A DNA stretch of 64,000 bases, from assembly GCA_035578155.1 (NCBI GenBank), contig JAPWDM010000008.1, positions 1,374,001-1,438,000 of the forward strand, written 5' to 3'. Shown piece by piece: positions 1 through 9,585 of the stretch. The notes below the pieces were generated by a model. The model did no database searches. It was not told the DNA's origin and saw only the letters and a program-made list of their open reading frames with translations. Positions within the stretch are counted from its first letter, which is position 1, and every line of letters begins with the position of its first letter. The stretch is from Brachynemurus nebulosus. Its lineage: Eukaryota; Arthropoda; Insecta; Neuroptera; Myrmeleontidae. Position numbers and translations under genes: made by a program.

Positions 1-23
1 TTCACTTTTGCTACTAATTATTA

Positions 24-346
24 TTATTTATTATTGTGAAGTCTTTTGACGTGTCTGTTCAAATGGTCCGACCTGGAGAATGTTTTACTACATGTATCAC
101 ATTTAAATGATTTCTTTCCAGTATGTGTTCTTTCATGTTTTTTTAAACCGTCTGAGAAAGAAAATGTTTTAAAACATGTGTTACACTTGAATGGTTTTTC
201 ACCTGTATGTGTTCTTTCATGTAATTTTAAACTACTTGACTGTGAAAATGTTTTAAAACATGTGTTACATTTGAATGGTTTTTCTCCTGTATGTGTTCTT
301 TTATGTGTCTGCAAATTTCCTAACTGAGAAAATGTTTTAAAACATG
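24..346 (-). pseudogene. Detached C-terminal fingers of the first C2H2 zinc-finger gene
   Basis: This stretch encodes the rest of the zinc-finger protein whose upstream part lies at 337-1260, in a different frame. It reads from half a finger ([13 protein letters not shown]) through three complete C2H2 fingers to a stop at 24, ending [10 protein letters not shown], the same type of tail seen in the gene at 16202. The frame changes because four extra bases sit near 347-350, inside a motif that is uninterrupted in every other copy of this finger. If the insertion is real the locus makes a protein lacking its last four fingers. If it is an assembly error, 24-1260 is one gene. Bases 1-23 are the start of the 3' flank shared with other paralogues. 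Confidence 0.8.
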
Positions 347-1260
347 ATTGTGTTACATTTGAATGGTTTCTCTCCCATATGTATTCTTTTATGATTATTC
401 AAATTGCCTGACGTAGAAAATGTTTTAAAACATACATTACATCTGAATGGTTTCTCTCCTGTATGTGTTCTTTCATGTCTTTTCAAAATACTTGATTGAG
501 AAAATGTTTTGCTACAAGTGTCACAATTGAATGGTTTTTGTCCCGTGTGTATTCTTTCATGTGTCTTTAAACTATATGATCGAGGAAATGTTTTAAAACA
601 TACATCACATTTAAACAGTTTCTCTTTTGTATGTGTTCTTTCATGTTTTTTTAAATTATTTGACGTAGAAAATGTTCTGCTACATACATCACATTTGAAT
701 GGTTTCTCTCCTGTATGTGTTCTTTTATGATTTTTCAAACTGTCTGAATAAGAAAATGTTTTAAAACATACATCACACTTGAATGGTTTTTCTCCTGTGT
801 GTATTCTTTCATGTGTTTTTAAATTGCTTGACTGAGAAAACGTTTTGAAACATACATTACATTCGAATTGATTTTCACCATTAAGGAGTTTCTGATGTTT
901 CTTCAAATGACTTGACGTGTATGGTTTTTCACTTGTTTGACTTTTTTCATAATTCCGTAAACACGCTTGTTCAGTTACACTGTTGGTATTTGTTAAATTT
1001 TCACAACTATCACCTGATAAATCGCTATATTCTTCCAATGTATCCTCTTCATCATCTTCTAACTTAATTTCCGTATGTAATATCTTTAAATTTAATAAAT
1101 TATCATAATTGCTTTCTTCCAGTTCCAATTTTATTTCGTTTTCATAAAATGAATTGTCTACACTCTGTAAATTTTCCTCCTTTTTTATTTCAACTGTATA
1201 TGCATCAACCTTTGATGGGCACCCGTTATTTTCATCCAAAAAACAATCCAACAATTTCAA
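337..1260 (-). CDS. C2H2 zinc-finger protein, frameshifted and with altered start
   Basis: Member of the local family: an acidic N-terminal region followed by fingers, presumably a nuclear DNA-binding regulator. The N-terminal part has the family motifs [14 protein letters not shown] and IKLEDDE (I/V-K-x-E). Six complete C2H2 fingers follow, from about residue 130, with TGEKPFKC linkers. The seventh stops at KCNTIMF because of a 4-bp insertion near 347-350; the remaining fingers continue out of frame at 24-346. The start is also abnormal. Paralogues begin MENK/MENT, but here the matching ATG is one base out of frame with the next codons, so translation would need the unrelated ATG at 1260 (MKLLDCFLD...). 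Its 5' flank does not match the family's. Probably a decaying copy; zinc-finger identity is certain, functionality doubtful. Confidence 0.75.
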   Translation of the reverse strand: MKLLDCFLDENNGCPSKVDAYTVEIKKEENLQSVDNSFYENEIKLELEESNYDNLLNLKILHTEIKLEDDEEDTLEEYSDLSGDSCENLTNTNSVTEQACLRNYEKSQTSEKPYTSSHLKKHQKLLNGENQFECNVCFKTFSQSSNLKTHERIHTGEKPFKCDVCFKTFSYSDSLKNHKRTHTGEKPFKCDVCSRTFSTSNNLKKHERTHTKEKLFKCDVCFKTFPRSYSLKTHERIHTGQKPFNCDTCSKTFSQSSILKRHERTHTGEKPFRCNVCFKTFSTSGNLNNHKRIHMGEKPFKCNTIMF

Positions 1261-1560
1261 TCCAAAAAATAATGTTATATTTGTTACTAGAACTTTCTAA
1301 GGTACGTATAAACAAAATTTCATCGATTTTTAAATTTTTGAGTTCCAACTTTGAGGGGATGTTTCATCCCTTAAAAATGTTTTTTAGCAGTAACTGATAT
1401 TTTTTGTTATTAGGTAGCCACCCTCTATATAGTATATACTGACAAAGTTTCAGATTTTTTTGAATTTTCGACTTCTTGCCCTTTCCTTGTGAGTTATGGT
1501 TTTTTGCGATTTCCCACGATCTTTATAAAGTGGAGTTAGTAGATTTTGATACTAGGCAAC
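1246..1560. other. Unrelated spacer between two truncated zinc-finger genes
   Basis: About 300 bases separate the start of the first zinc-finger gene from the stop of the second. Neither the family 5' flank (expected left of here) nor the 3' flank (expected right) is present. Sequence around 1320-1500 resembles an unclassified dispersed repeat. It looks like an insertion or deletion junction that removed the end of one gene and the promoter of the other. Confidence 0.5.
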
Positions 1561-2745
1561 TCATATATCACATTTAAGTTGTTTTTCCTTTGTATGTACT
1601 TTTTCATGTGTTTTTAAATTGCATGACTGAGAAAATGTTTTCAAACATGTATTGCATTTGAATGGTTTTTCTCCCGTATGTAGTCTTTTATGTGATTTCA
1701 AACTGCCCAATTGAGAAAATGTTTTAAAACATGTGTTACATTTGAATGGTTTCTCTCCTGTATGTGTTCTTTCATGTATTTGTAAATGATGTGACTGAGA
1801 AAATGTTTTAAAACATATATCACATTTAAATGATTTCTCTCCTGTATGTGTTTTTGCATGTTTTTGTAAATTACTTAAATTCGAAAATGTTTTATAACAA
1901 ATATCACATTTGAATGGTTTTTCTCCTGTGTGTACTCTTTTATGTGTCTTTAATTCGTACGACGTAGAAAAAGTTTTAAAACATACATCACATTTGAATG
2001 GTTTTTCACCTGTATGTGTTCTTTCATGTGTTTTTAAATTACTTGACTGAGAAAATGTTTTAAAACATACATCACATTTGAATGGTTTCTCTCCCGTATG
2101 TACTCTTTCATGTTTCCGTAAAGTACATGGATCGGTAAATGTTTTAAAGCATGTGTTACATCTGAATGGTTTTTCCCTTGTATGTGTCCTTTCATGTGTT
2201 TTTAAATTACCTGACTGAGAAAATGTTTTAAAACATGTGTTACATTTGTATGGTTTTTCTCCCGTGTGTATTCTTTCATGTAATTTCAAAATGCCTGACT
2301 GAGAAAATATTTTAAAACAAATATTACATTCGAATTGTTTTTCACCAGTAAGGGATTTCTGATGTTTATTCAAATGGCTGGACGTGTATGGTTTTTCACT
2401 GGTTTGACTTTTTTCATAATTCTTTAAACAACCTTGTTCAGTTGCACTGTTGGTATTTGTTAAATTTTCACAACTTTCAGCTGATAAATCACTATTTTCT
2501 TCAAATGTACCCGTTTCATCATCTTCTAACTTAACTTCGGTATGTAAACTTTCCAAATTTAATAAGTCACAAGCACTACTGCTTTCTTCCCGTTCCAATT
2601 TTATTTCGTTTCCATAACATGAAGATTCAGGTACTTTCGTTTTTGTTACTTTTAAAAATGCGTTGTCTACATTCTCTAAATTTTCTTCTTCTTTTATTTT
2701 AACAGTATATGCATTAACCTTTGAGGTACACTCTTTATTTTCCAT
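1561..2745 (-). CDS. C2H2 zinc-finger protein with nine fingers, C-terminally truncated
   Basis: A 394-residue member of the cluster. It starts at the ATG shared with its paralogues ([15 protein letters not shown]). The acidic N-terminal region (residues 1 to about 130) carries the three repeated motifs VKIKEEE, IKLEREE and VKLEDDE, matching the psi-K-x-E SUMO-acceptor consensus. Nine complete C2H2 fingers follow, with TGEKPFKC linkers and variable contact residues (for example QSGN, DPCT, TSYE, QSHH around the helix). The protein stops abruptly at EKQLKCDI, two residues into the next finger, where paralogy with the other genes ends, so the last finger or fingers were lost. It is preceded by the full conserved 5' flank, so it may still be transcribed. 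Probable role, from the family: sequence-specific nuclear DNA binding; target unknown. Confidence 0.88.
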   Translation of the reverse strand: MENKECTSKVNAYTVKIKEEENLENVDNAFLKVTKTKVPESSCYGNEIKLEREESSSACDLLNLESLHTEVKLEDDETGTFEENSDLSAESCENLTNTNSATEQGCLKNYEKSQTSEKPYTSSHLNKHQKSLTGEKQFECNICFKIFSQSGILKLHERIHTGEKPYKCNTCFKTFSQSGNLKTHERTHTREKPFRCNTCFKTFTDPCTLRKHERVHTGEKPFKCDVCFKTFSQSSNLKTHERTHTGEKPFKCDVCFKTFSTSYELKTHKRVHTGEKPFKCDICYKTFSNLSNLQKHAKTHTGEKSFKCDICFKTFSQSHHLQIHERTHTGEKPFKCNTCFKTFSQLGSLKSHKRLHTGEKPFKCNTCLKTFSQSCNLKTHEKVHTKEKQLKCDI

Positions 2746-3170
2746 TTTCCTTTTTTTTTTTTTCTCCGAAAAAATTTAATTCTCTCGTTTTGAGATTTTG
2801 ACAATTTTCGAGTCTGAACGTTACGTTTAACCATAGATTAGATAGATTATGTATGTTGCGTATGTTGGTACCAGTGCTTCTGGTAGTGATAAAATAGTGG
2901 GAAAATTTGAAAACTAACAAGGAAAGGCAGGAAAGGTATCCAGGTATCCACCCAGACTACCGAGGTAACGCAACTATAGTCGGATTTTTATCAAATGCAA
3001 ATGTGATTCATGAATTTGCAATTTAAAAATGAAATTTTGTTATTTATCAAAGGTATTATAATTTTTATTATCCTTTTTTAATACATTTGGTAGTAGCTCT
3101 TGTAACAGATAGCTATATTTTAAGCATGTCTGCTATGTTATACGTGCATTCCTATTGCATTTGTATTTGA
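2746..3170 (-). promoter_or_regulatory. Conserved 5' flank of zinc-finger paralogues
   Basis: This block upstream of the 2745 start is repeated upstream of the genes starting at 9348 (9349-9555) and 13726 (13727-14137), and in shorter form at other members. Recurrent words on the minus strand are a purine-rich leader just before the ATG, a block around GACAATTTTCGAGTCTGAAC, and a block with ATTAGATAGATTATGTATG. It probably contains the promoter and 5' UTR. The transcription start cannot be placed. Confidence 0.55.
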
Positions 3171-3377
3171 AAATGAACTGTCTACATTTTCCTCCTCTTT
3201 TATTTTAACAGAGCATTCTGAGAGCAACACAGTTTCAAATGCATCAGCCTTTAATGTATACTCTTTATTTTTCATTTTCTTTTTTCTTTGAATATTCAAT
3301 TCTGCCGTTTTGAGATTTTGACAATCATCGAGTCTAAACACTCGAACGTTAGTGTGGTTAGGCATCGTTAAGATCAT
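3138..3377 (-). pseudogene. Relic of a zinc-finger gene N-terminus
   Basis: The minus strand has a family-type start (MKNKEYTLKADAF, ATG near 3275) followed by [16 protein letters not shown], which matches the first about 35 codons of the intact paralogues. The upstream part (3280-3345) contains the paralogous 5' leader. After the SNTN codons the sequence runs directly into the distal part of another gene's 5' flank (the sequence also found at 14111-14137). The fingers are missing. This is a truncated duplicate, not a gene. Confidence 0.75.
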
Positions 3378-3399
3378 TAGCGTGGTTAACTCATCTTAA

Positions 3400-4426
3400 C
3401 CCATTAGTGACCACAATATTACACGTAATACCGTGGCAAAGCCAACTTGACGGTCTATTTTCTTAATTGAAGGTATTTAAATATATAAAAAATTCGTCAA
3501 ATGCGTACTTTTGACACGCACTAAGTAATGTCATCTCAGTGAAAGTGTTAATTTATGATTTTTTGTTAACTCTATAGTTGTTCAGAGCTCTACAGCCCTC
3601 TTGCGTTTATTCAATATGGATATACAACTCAATAATTATTCAGTCACACAACGATATTATGTCATCTTCGATGACATAAAAATAGTAACAGAATAACGTT
3701 CTTTGAACTTTTTTCTCTCTTCCCGTGTAAAAATTACTATTAACAAGCTTCCAGAAGAACTTATTAAATTTAAAAGGGTCTATAACGCGCAATGCCGATT
3801 GTCACAAATTTTTACATTGATTTTTAAATATATTAAATTTTAATTTAAAACTTTAAATTCTCTAATTGATTTGAATGTGTTTGAATGTCAGATATATGTA
3901 TGTACGTATCACATATATGTACATGTAGAATCATTTTATGTATTTGTTTATATAAAGTTTCTTTAAAAATATTGTCGGCTTTCAGGAAAGTTTACTGTGA
4001 AAGTGCTCGGGCCGCATAATGTTAATTTAGTTCTTTTTGTAATTTTTTCTCTATAAATATAAATATATCGACAAATTATAACTGATCTATCTATACGAAA
4101 TAATTCAAAGTGTAAATGCAACCAATGTTTGTATCATGTTTCAAACAAAGGACCCTGTTTGACCCGGACCGGTAATCGATTCTGCTTTTCTGCAAGGTTT
4201 TTGCCGAAACTATTTGATAGTTATCGATGAAACATCGAAATTTTACGTATATTTAACCACAAATATCTCAAAATATGTCCATTATTAAGCTTTGCGCCTA
4301 TGGAGACTTTTGTTCTACAGGTCAAAATCTATTATTTCCCAAAGTTTCAAAGAAATTAACCGGGACCAAATTTCCATAAGATTTGTGCAGAGTCCTTTAT
4401 AATTAATTCAACCAATCCAAGTAAAT
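3400..4426. other. Intergenic DNA with fragments of dispersed repeats
   Basis: No coding region is visible. 3490-3530 and 3590-3640 resemble 25945-25985 and 26430-26480. 3885-4020 is one of three copies of a repeat also at 15418-15520 and, inverted, at 50935-51095; all share a core reading GTGAAAGTGC-(T/C)CG. 4139-4170 resembles 11420-11450. None can be assigned to a class. Confidence 0.5.
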
Positions 4427-5633
4427 AGGGTAAACACTCCTGGTCTTTGACATTGATATAAGATAACTCTGTGAATTTGTTAACACCAAAAATCAGGATA
4501 ATTTATGATGACATAATTCAATTTCTTTAATAAAGAGAAAAGTTTATTTTTATAAACATACGTAATATTACATACAGTGGGACTTCACTAAAGTTAAGAA
4601 AAATTTGGTAAACTTTAGTGAAGTAGATTGAGGTCAGTGGCGGTCATTTAATGCATGGTCGGGACTAAATAATAATTTAAGTCATAGGTGACATAAAAGA
4701 GCAAACTATTTAATAATCTGGATTCCAGTGGATTAATTGAATTTTATACTAATGTATAAATTTCATTAAAAATATTACTGTTCTTCATTACAGATATGTC
4801 TGCTACAGAATTTTTTTTTTGTCCCTTGAACGGACAATTGACAAGTACCGTATTCAATCTATATAAGCAGCTACGATCTGCTTTGGATTCACCAAATTCT
4901 CCGAATTGGTTATTAAGTACCTGGTATTCAAGTATTTTCGTATTTATTATTTAAATTTATTTTTTATATTAAGTGAATAACTGAACTGAGTAAGTATCCT
5001 TCTATCAGATCACTTGCATTGTATATATCTAAAAAATATTTTTAAAATTCTAGAATTCAACATTCTAGAATTCTTTTTGCATACAGAAATATTTTTATTA
5101 AAAAACACCACTGACTTGTTTACGTTTTTATGTTTTAAGATTTTATAAATTATGTATTTATAGTTCAGCTCATAACCAATCTTAGTTATGTCATGAAAAA
5201 TATGTAACTAGTATTATTTTGCTTTATTTTTCTAATATTGTTCGATTTTTTACTTTGAATAAACATAATTAGTAACATTTATGAAGTTTAAGTTACAAAT
5301 GAAGTTCTAAAATTCAACAGAAAAAAACTTAAATTTGAATACTCTTATGACATCCGAACAAATTTTTTTAAATCATACTATATGTAATTGTTTTTTTACT
5401 ACACACATAACTTTTATAGAATTTATGATATCTTTGTCTTAAAAATGTATAATGTAAAATATTGTTTCTTCCTATTTCTATAAAAATCCTCTTAACTTTA
5501 GTAAGAAAAAAGTGACGTCACTTAACAAAACTGATGTTAACTTTACTGAAGCTCTACTGTACTACTGCATACAAGTTAGTTTTAAATAAAAACAAAGAGA
5601 AAAATACCAATGTAAAATGAACTCAAACGTAAA
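4427..5633 (-). promoter_or_regulatory. 3' flank of the gene ending at 7879, interrupted by a transposon
   Basis: 4427-4573 together with 5562-5633 match the 3' flanks of the genes ending at 12128 (11463-11700) and 16202 (15674-15900). On the minus strand the block contains AATAAA near 4543, a likely polyadenylation signal in the family. The match is broken by the element at 4575-5559. Beyond 5633 it is broken again by a Helitron-like element, so about 3.3 kb now separate this signal from the stop codon at 7879. Confidence 0.55.
4575..5559. mobile_element. Non-autonomous TA-inserting DNA transposon (pogo/Tigger-like ends)
   Basis: The left end CAGTGGGACTTCACTAAAGT and the inverted right end CAGTAGAGCTTCAGTAAAGT form terminal inverted repeats of about 24 bp. 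TA dinucleotides at 4573-4574 and 5560-5561 are the target duplication. The paralogous flanks near 11640 and 15838 lack the insert and join smoothly, so they act as empty sites. There is no transposase coding in its 985 bp. The terminal sequence is like that of pogo/Tigger elements; class assignment is inference. Confidence 0.8.
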
Positions 5634-7152
5634 TCCTAACTAATATTATAAATGCGAAAGTGCGTTTGTTTGTTTGTTTGACTGGCTTTCACGCCTAAAC
5701 AGCTTCACTAATTAACTTAAAATTTCGCACAGACTTATTTTTCGACACAGAGACGGTTATAGGCTACTTTTTACCCCGAGAAAATATTTAATTCCCGTGG
5801 GAAAATGTATCTTATACTATTAAACGAGCAAAGTTTTCATTTGTTTCTAATTAAATGTATTTTATATTTTACAATATTAATAAATATTTCTATAGATACC
5901 ACCAATAATAAATAATAGTATTTCTACCGACGACTACTATGAAATTACTTAGGCCGGATTTACACGAGTTTAGTAACTAAAGCAAGTAGCTAAATTGAAT
6001 AGTTTTTTTGTTTAGTGACTGTCGTGACTGTCTACACACAATTTAGTAAATTGATTTAGTATTAGTTGAAGTAGTAATACATAACCTAGTAAAACTAAAT
6101 TAAAAATGGTACATAGTCGTCAATAAATTCGTTGTGCAGTACAAAAATGTATCAGATATATTAATAAGCGATTTAATCAGAAAAAAATGTGACATTTATG
6201 TATGAACTGATTTGTTGATTCGACCTTTTAATATATTTATATATGACTTTTCCCAAATATATCCCATAAAAATGGAAAAAAAATGTTATATATTTTTATA
6301 GATGAAGAGTGGTTGTCAGACGAATTTCAATTTTTTATCGAGTTGCCTTCAGTGACTTTTTTTGATATTTATAATTAATATAATACAATAAGTACAAAAA
6401 TTCCCAAAAAAATATTTGCAATAAATAAATATTTACGCGCCAATATTTGTATATTTGAAATCTACTAAACACTTTACTAAACTAATGTGTTTACACTGGT
6501 ACAAATAACAGCAAGTTAAAAAAAAAATAAAGTGGGAGTAAGCTACTTGACTAAACAGATTACTAAATTTCTTACTTGCACTTGCACTAAACACAACTGT
6601 CCACATGACAAAAGTAACTAAATTTAGTAACTTGATTAAGTAACCTGCTTTAGCTACTAAACACGTGTAAATACAGCATTATTTACTGTTCAAAATATTA
6701 TTTGTATCCTATAAGGAAATAAACAACCGGTAACTATCCAGTTATCGTCAGTTGGCACATCCACTATTCTTAACAAATTCCATACAGATGAAATTTCCAC
6801 CGGGCTGGGGTACGGTCACCCTGATATTTAAATTATAACAACGGACAATTGATTAGCATATTGTTAACAGAAAGAACAATATACAGCGATAAACATAAGT
6901 TACTTTCGACCCCGGGAAAATAACTAAATCCTGTGGAAGTCTTATTCCCGTGGGAAAATATATTAATTTAGAATGATATAAAAAAAGAATATTAAAGTCT
7001 ATTTTTTATCCGGGAAAAATATTTCTGTGGAAAAACTCCCAAGAAAAAAGTAAGAGCTCTCAATAGCGACACGATGAAAGTACACCTTATACGATTTAAC
7101 TAGATGTGATAATTTCAAAAGCTACGTGAGCGAAGCCGCGGGTAAAAGCTAG
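5634..7152 (+). mobile_element. Helitron-like non-autonomous element
   Basis: It starts TCCTAACTAATATTATAAA after an A and ends GCGAAGCCGCGGG...AAAGCTAG before a T. That fits Helitron insertion between A and T, with a CTRR end preceded by a GC-rich self-complementary segment. Removing it restores continuity with the paralogous 3' flanks at 11690-11905 and 15890-16145, apart from a local deletion between TATATA words. Related 3' ends occur at 44380-44409 and 50755-50783. It contains the nested element at 5952-6678 and no helicase coding. Confidence 0.65.
5952..6678. mobile_element. Harbinger-like MITE nested in the Helitron-like element
   Basis: Terminal inverted repeats begin GGCCGGATTTACACGAGTTT on the left and TGCTGTATTTACACGTGTTT on the inverted right, and stay similar for about 45 bp. 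The flanks are TTA at 5949-5951 and 6679-6681, a 3-bp target duplication typical of PIF/Harbinger. 727 bp with no coding. Confidence 0.75.
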
Positions 7153-7206
7153 TATATAATGAAATTAATTTCTGGCAGCGCCATCTTAATTAACTTATTA
7201 TTACTA

Positions 7207-7833
7207 TAGTTGAAAAAATATTCGCAGACACTTTTAATAGTTTCTTTGTCAACGTATGATTGTCTTTTTCTAATTCCAGTCAAACAAATAAATAGTGCGT
7301 AGGGTACTAATTGAACATTAGGTTACGAAATAATAATAAATAATAAGTTAATAACACTATTTTATATGTTTATGTAAATTCTGCTTATTCAATAATAATT
7401 TGATTACAGAAGAATATTTCTTAAAGAAACCGAAAACAAATGACATTAATGAAATATTATAACTTAACTGTAAACATATACATAAAATAACTGAATGACT
7501 GGATTCACTGAAAAATATTTAATACTATTAAAAATATAATTTTGAAAAACAAAAATCAGTGAATGTCAATATGTACTGTTTAGAATTTTCAAATCAGTTA
7601 AAATCAAACGAAAACAGTTTATTCTAATTGAAAATAATATACCTATTTCGCTTTTTTTTACAGTACTGCATCATTTTTTTAACCTTGTGAAGATGAAATA
7701 TTATTATGTAAAATGTTTAAAAAACTAAATAAAAACCACTGATTCAGGACACTGGTGTAGTGTTGAAAAGTGTACGACAAGGACAAAAAAGAAGGAAACC
7801 TACAAAAGTGTCTGGGAATATTTTTTTCAACTA
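7207..7833. mobile_element. TIR transposon inserted just 3' of a zinc-finger gene
   Basis: Inverted ends of about 40 bp read TAGTTGAAAAAATATTCGCA on the left and TAGTTGAAAAAAATATTCCC on the inverted right, flanked by TA at 7205-7206 and 7834-7835. It separates the relic last finger (7845-7905) from the shared 3' flank word GGCA(G/A)CGC(C/G)ATCTTAAT at 7176. Non-coding. Confidence 0.7.
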
Positions 7834-7844
7834 TATATTATGGT

Positions 7845-7905
7845 TATTTATTATTGTGAAATTTGTTGACGTGTTTGTTCAAACTGTTCGATCTGGAAAA
7901 TGTTT
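7845..7905 (-). pseudogene. Relic of the last finger of the next zinc-finger gene
   Basis: Minus-strand sequence here matches the helix and tail of the family's last finger (like 35-80). It is out of frame with the gene ending at 7879, which therefore stops after reading a few shifted codons (HFPDRTV). A deletion joining the linker of the penultimate finger to the middle of the last one explains both facts. Confidence 0.7.
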
Positions 7906-9348
7906 TTCTTTTGTATGTACTTTTTCATGTGTTTTTAAATTGCATGACTGAGAAAATGTTTTCAAACATGTACTGCATTTGAATGGTTTTTCACCCGTAT
8001 GTAGTCTTTGATGTGATTTCAAACTGCCCATTTGAGAAAATGTTTTAAAACATGTGTTACATTTGAATGGTTTCTCTCCTGTATGTGTTCTTTTATGATC
8101 ATTCAAATTGCTTAATTGCAAAAATGTTTTAAAACATGTAACACATTTAAATGATTTCTCTCCTATATGTGTTCTTTCATGTGTCTGTAAATTTCCTAAC
8201 TGAGAAAATGTTTTAAAACATGTGTTACATTTGAATGGTTTCTCTCCTGTATGTGTTCTTTTATGATCATTCAAATTGCTTAATTGCAAAAATCTTTTAA
8301 AACATGTAACACATTTAAATGATTTCTCTCCTGTATGTGTTCTTTCATGTGTCTGTAAATTTCCTAACTGAGAAAATGTTTTAAAACATGTGTTACATTT
8401 GAATGGTTTCTCTCCTGTATGTGTTCTTTTATGATCATTCAAATTGCTTAATTGCAAAAATCTTTTAAAACATGTAACACATTTAAATGATTTCTCTCCT
8501 GTATGTGTTCTTTCATGTGTCTGTAAATTTCCTAACTGAGAAAATGTTTTAAAACATGTGTTACATTTGAATGGTTTCTCTCCTGTATGTGTTCTTTTAT
8601 GATCATTCAAATTGCTTAATTGCAAAAATCTTTTAAAACATGTAACACATTTAAATGATTTCTCTCCTGTATGTGTTCTTTTATGTCTCCGTAAAGTAGA
8701 TGGATCAGTAAATGTTTTTTGGCATATGTTACATTTGAATGGTTTTTCTCCCGTGTGTATTCTTTCATGTTTGTTCAAATGATCTCGCCGAGGAAATGTT
8801 TTACCACATATATCGCATTTGAATGGTTTTTCACCCGTATGTGTTCTTTCGTGTGTTTGTAAATTAATATATTGACCAAATGTTCTGCTACAGATATTAC
8901 ATGTGAATTGTTTTTCTTCCGCGTGTATTTTTTCATGTGTTTTCAAACTGCCTGACTGAGAAAATGTTTTAAAACAAATATTAAATTCGAATGGCCTTTC
9001 ACTGGTTTGACTTTTTTCATAATTCTTTAAACAACCTTGATCAGTTGCACTGTTGATATTTGTTAAATTTTCACAACTTTCACCTAATAAATCACTATTT
9101 TCTGTTATCATATCCTCTTCATCATCTTCTAACTTAATTTCGGTATGTAAACTTTTCAAATTTAATAAGTCACAAGCACTATTGTTTTCTTCCCGTTCCA
9201 ATTTTATTTCGTTTCCATAACATGAAGATTCAGCTACTTCCGTTTTTGTTATTTTTAAAAATGAGTTGTCTACATTTTGCAAATTTTCTTCTTCTTTTAT
9301 TTTAACAGTATATGCATTAACCTTTGATGTGCACACTTTATTTTCCAT
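7879..9348 (-). CDS. C2H2 zinc-finger protein with an expanded two-finger repeat
   Basis: 489 residues from the family start MENKVCTSK; an in-frame ATG further up (9597) lies in the conserved 5' flank and is less likely. N-terminal motifs VKIKEEE, IKLEREE and IKLEDDE are present. Thirteen finger units follow. The first has lost a zinc ligand (EFNIC instead of ECNIC). Units 5-12 are four copies of a two-finger, 56-residue block (CVTCFKRFLQLSNLNDH, then [17 protein letters not shown]), nearly identical in DNA, showing recent expansion. The C-terminus reads out of frame after a deletion in the last finger. Likely a nuclear DNA-binding protein; a tandem finger array this uniform would suit a repeated or low-complexity DNA target, but that is speculation. 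Confidence 0.88.
   Translation of the reverse strand: MENKVCTSKVNAYTVKIKEEENLQNVDNSFLKITKTEVAESSCYGNEIKLEREENNSACDLLNLKSLHTEIKLEDDEEDMITENSDLLGESCENLTNINSATDQGCLKNYEKSQTSERPFEFNICFKTFSQSGSLKTHEKIHAEEKQFTCNICSRTFGQYINLQTHERTHTGEKPFKCDICGKTFPRRDHLNKHERIHTGEKPFKCNICQKTFTDPSTLRRHKRTHTGEKSFKCVTCFKRFLQLSNLNDHKRTHTGEKPFKCNTCFKTFSQLGNLQTHERTHTGEKSFKCVTCFKRFLQLSNLNDHKRTHTGEKPFKCNTCFKTFSQLGNLQTHERTHTGEKSFKCVTCFKRFLQLSNLNDHKRTHTGEKPFKCNTCFKTFSQLGNLQTHERTHIGEKSFKCVTCFKTFLQLSNLNDHKRTHTGEKPFKCNTCFKTFSQMGSLKSHQRLHTGEKPFKCSTCLKTFSQSCNLKTHEKVHTKEKHFPDRTV
8040..8680. repeat. Coding tandem repeat, four copies of 168 bp
   Basis: The word CTTAATTGCAAAAA recurs at 8111, 8279, 8447 and 8615, exactly 168 bp apart. 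Each unit encodes two C2H2 fingers and the copies differ by only a few bases. It is a minisatellite-like expansion inside the reading frame. Confidence 0.9.
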
Positions 9349-9555
9349 TTTCCTTTTTTTTTTTTCTCCGAAAAAATTTAATTTTATCGTTTTGAGATTT
9401 TGACAATTTTTGAGTCTGAACGTTATGTTTAACCATAGATTAGATAGATTATGTATGTTGCGTATGTTGGTACCTATGCTTCTGGTAGCGATAAAATAGT
9501 GGGAAAATTTGAAAACAAGGAAAGGCAAGAAAGGTATCCAGGTATCCACCCAGTG
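9349..9555 (-). promoter_or_regulatory. Conserved 5' flank of zinc-finger gene
   Basis: It matches 2746-2960 and 13727-13940 closely: the purine-rich leader before the ATG, the TTGACAATTTTTGAGTCTGAAC block and the ATTAGATAGATTATGTATG block. It ends at about 9555, where an unrelated repeat begins, so only the proximal half of the flank is kept. Confidence 0.5.
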
Positions 9556-9585
9556 TGGTTTGTGGAAGTGTAGTTTGACATTTTT

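Noticed and set aside
46..327. Open frames antisense to the zinc-finger arrays (for example 46-327, 509-730, 13143-13418, 16953-17168, 61901-62170)
   Set aside because: They mirror the 84-bp finger period on the coding strand and have no independent homology.
8040..8680. CRISPR-like array (regular short repeats)
   Set aside because: The regular spacing is the 84-bp/168-bp zinc-finger coding period in a eukaryotic genome.
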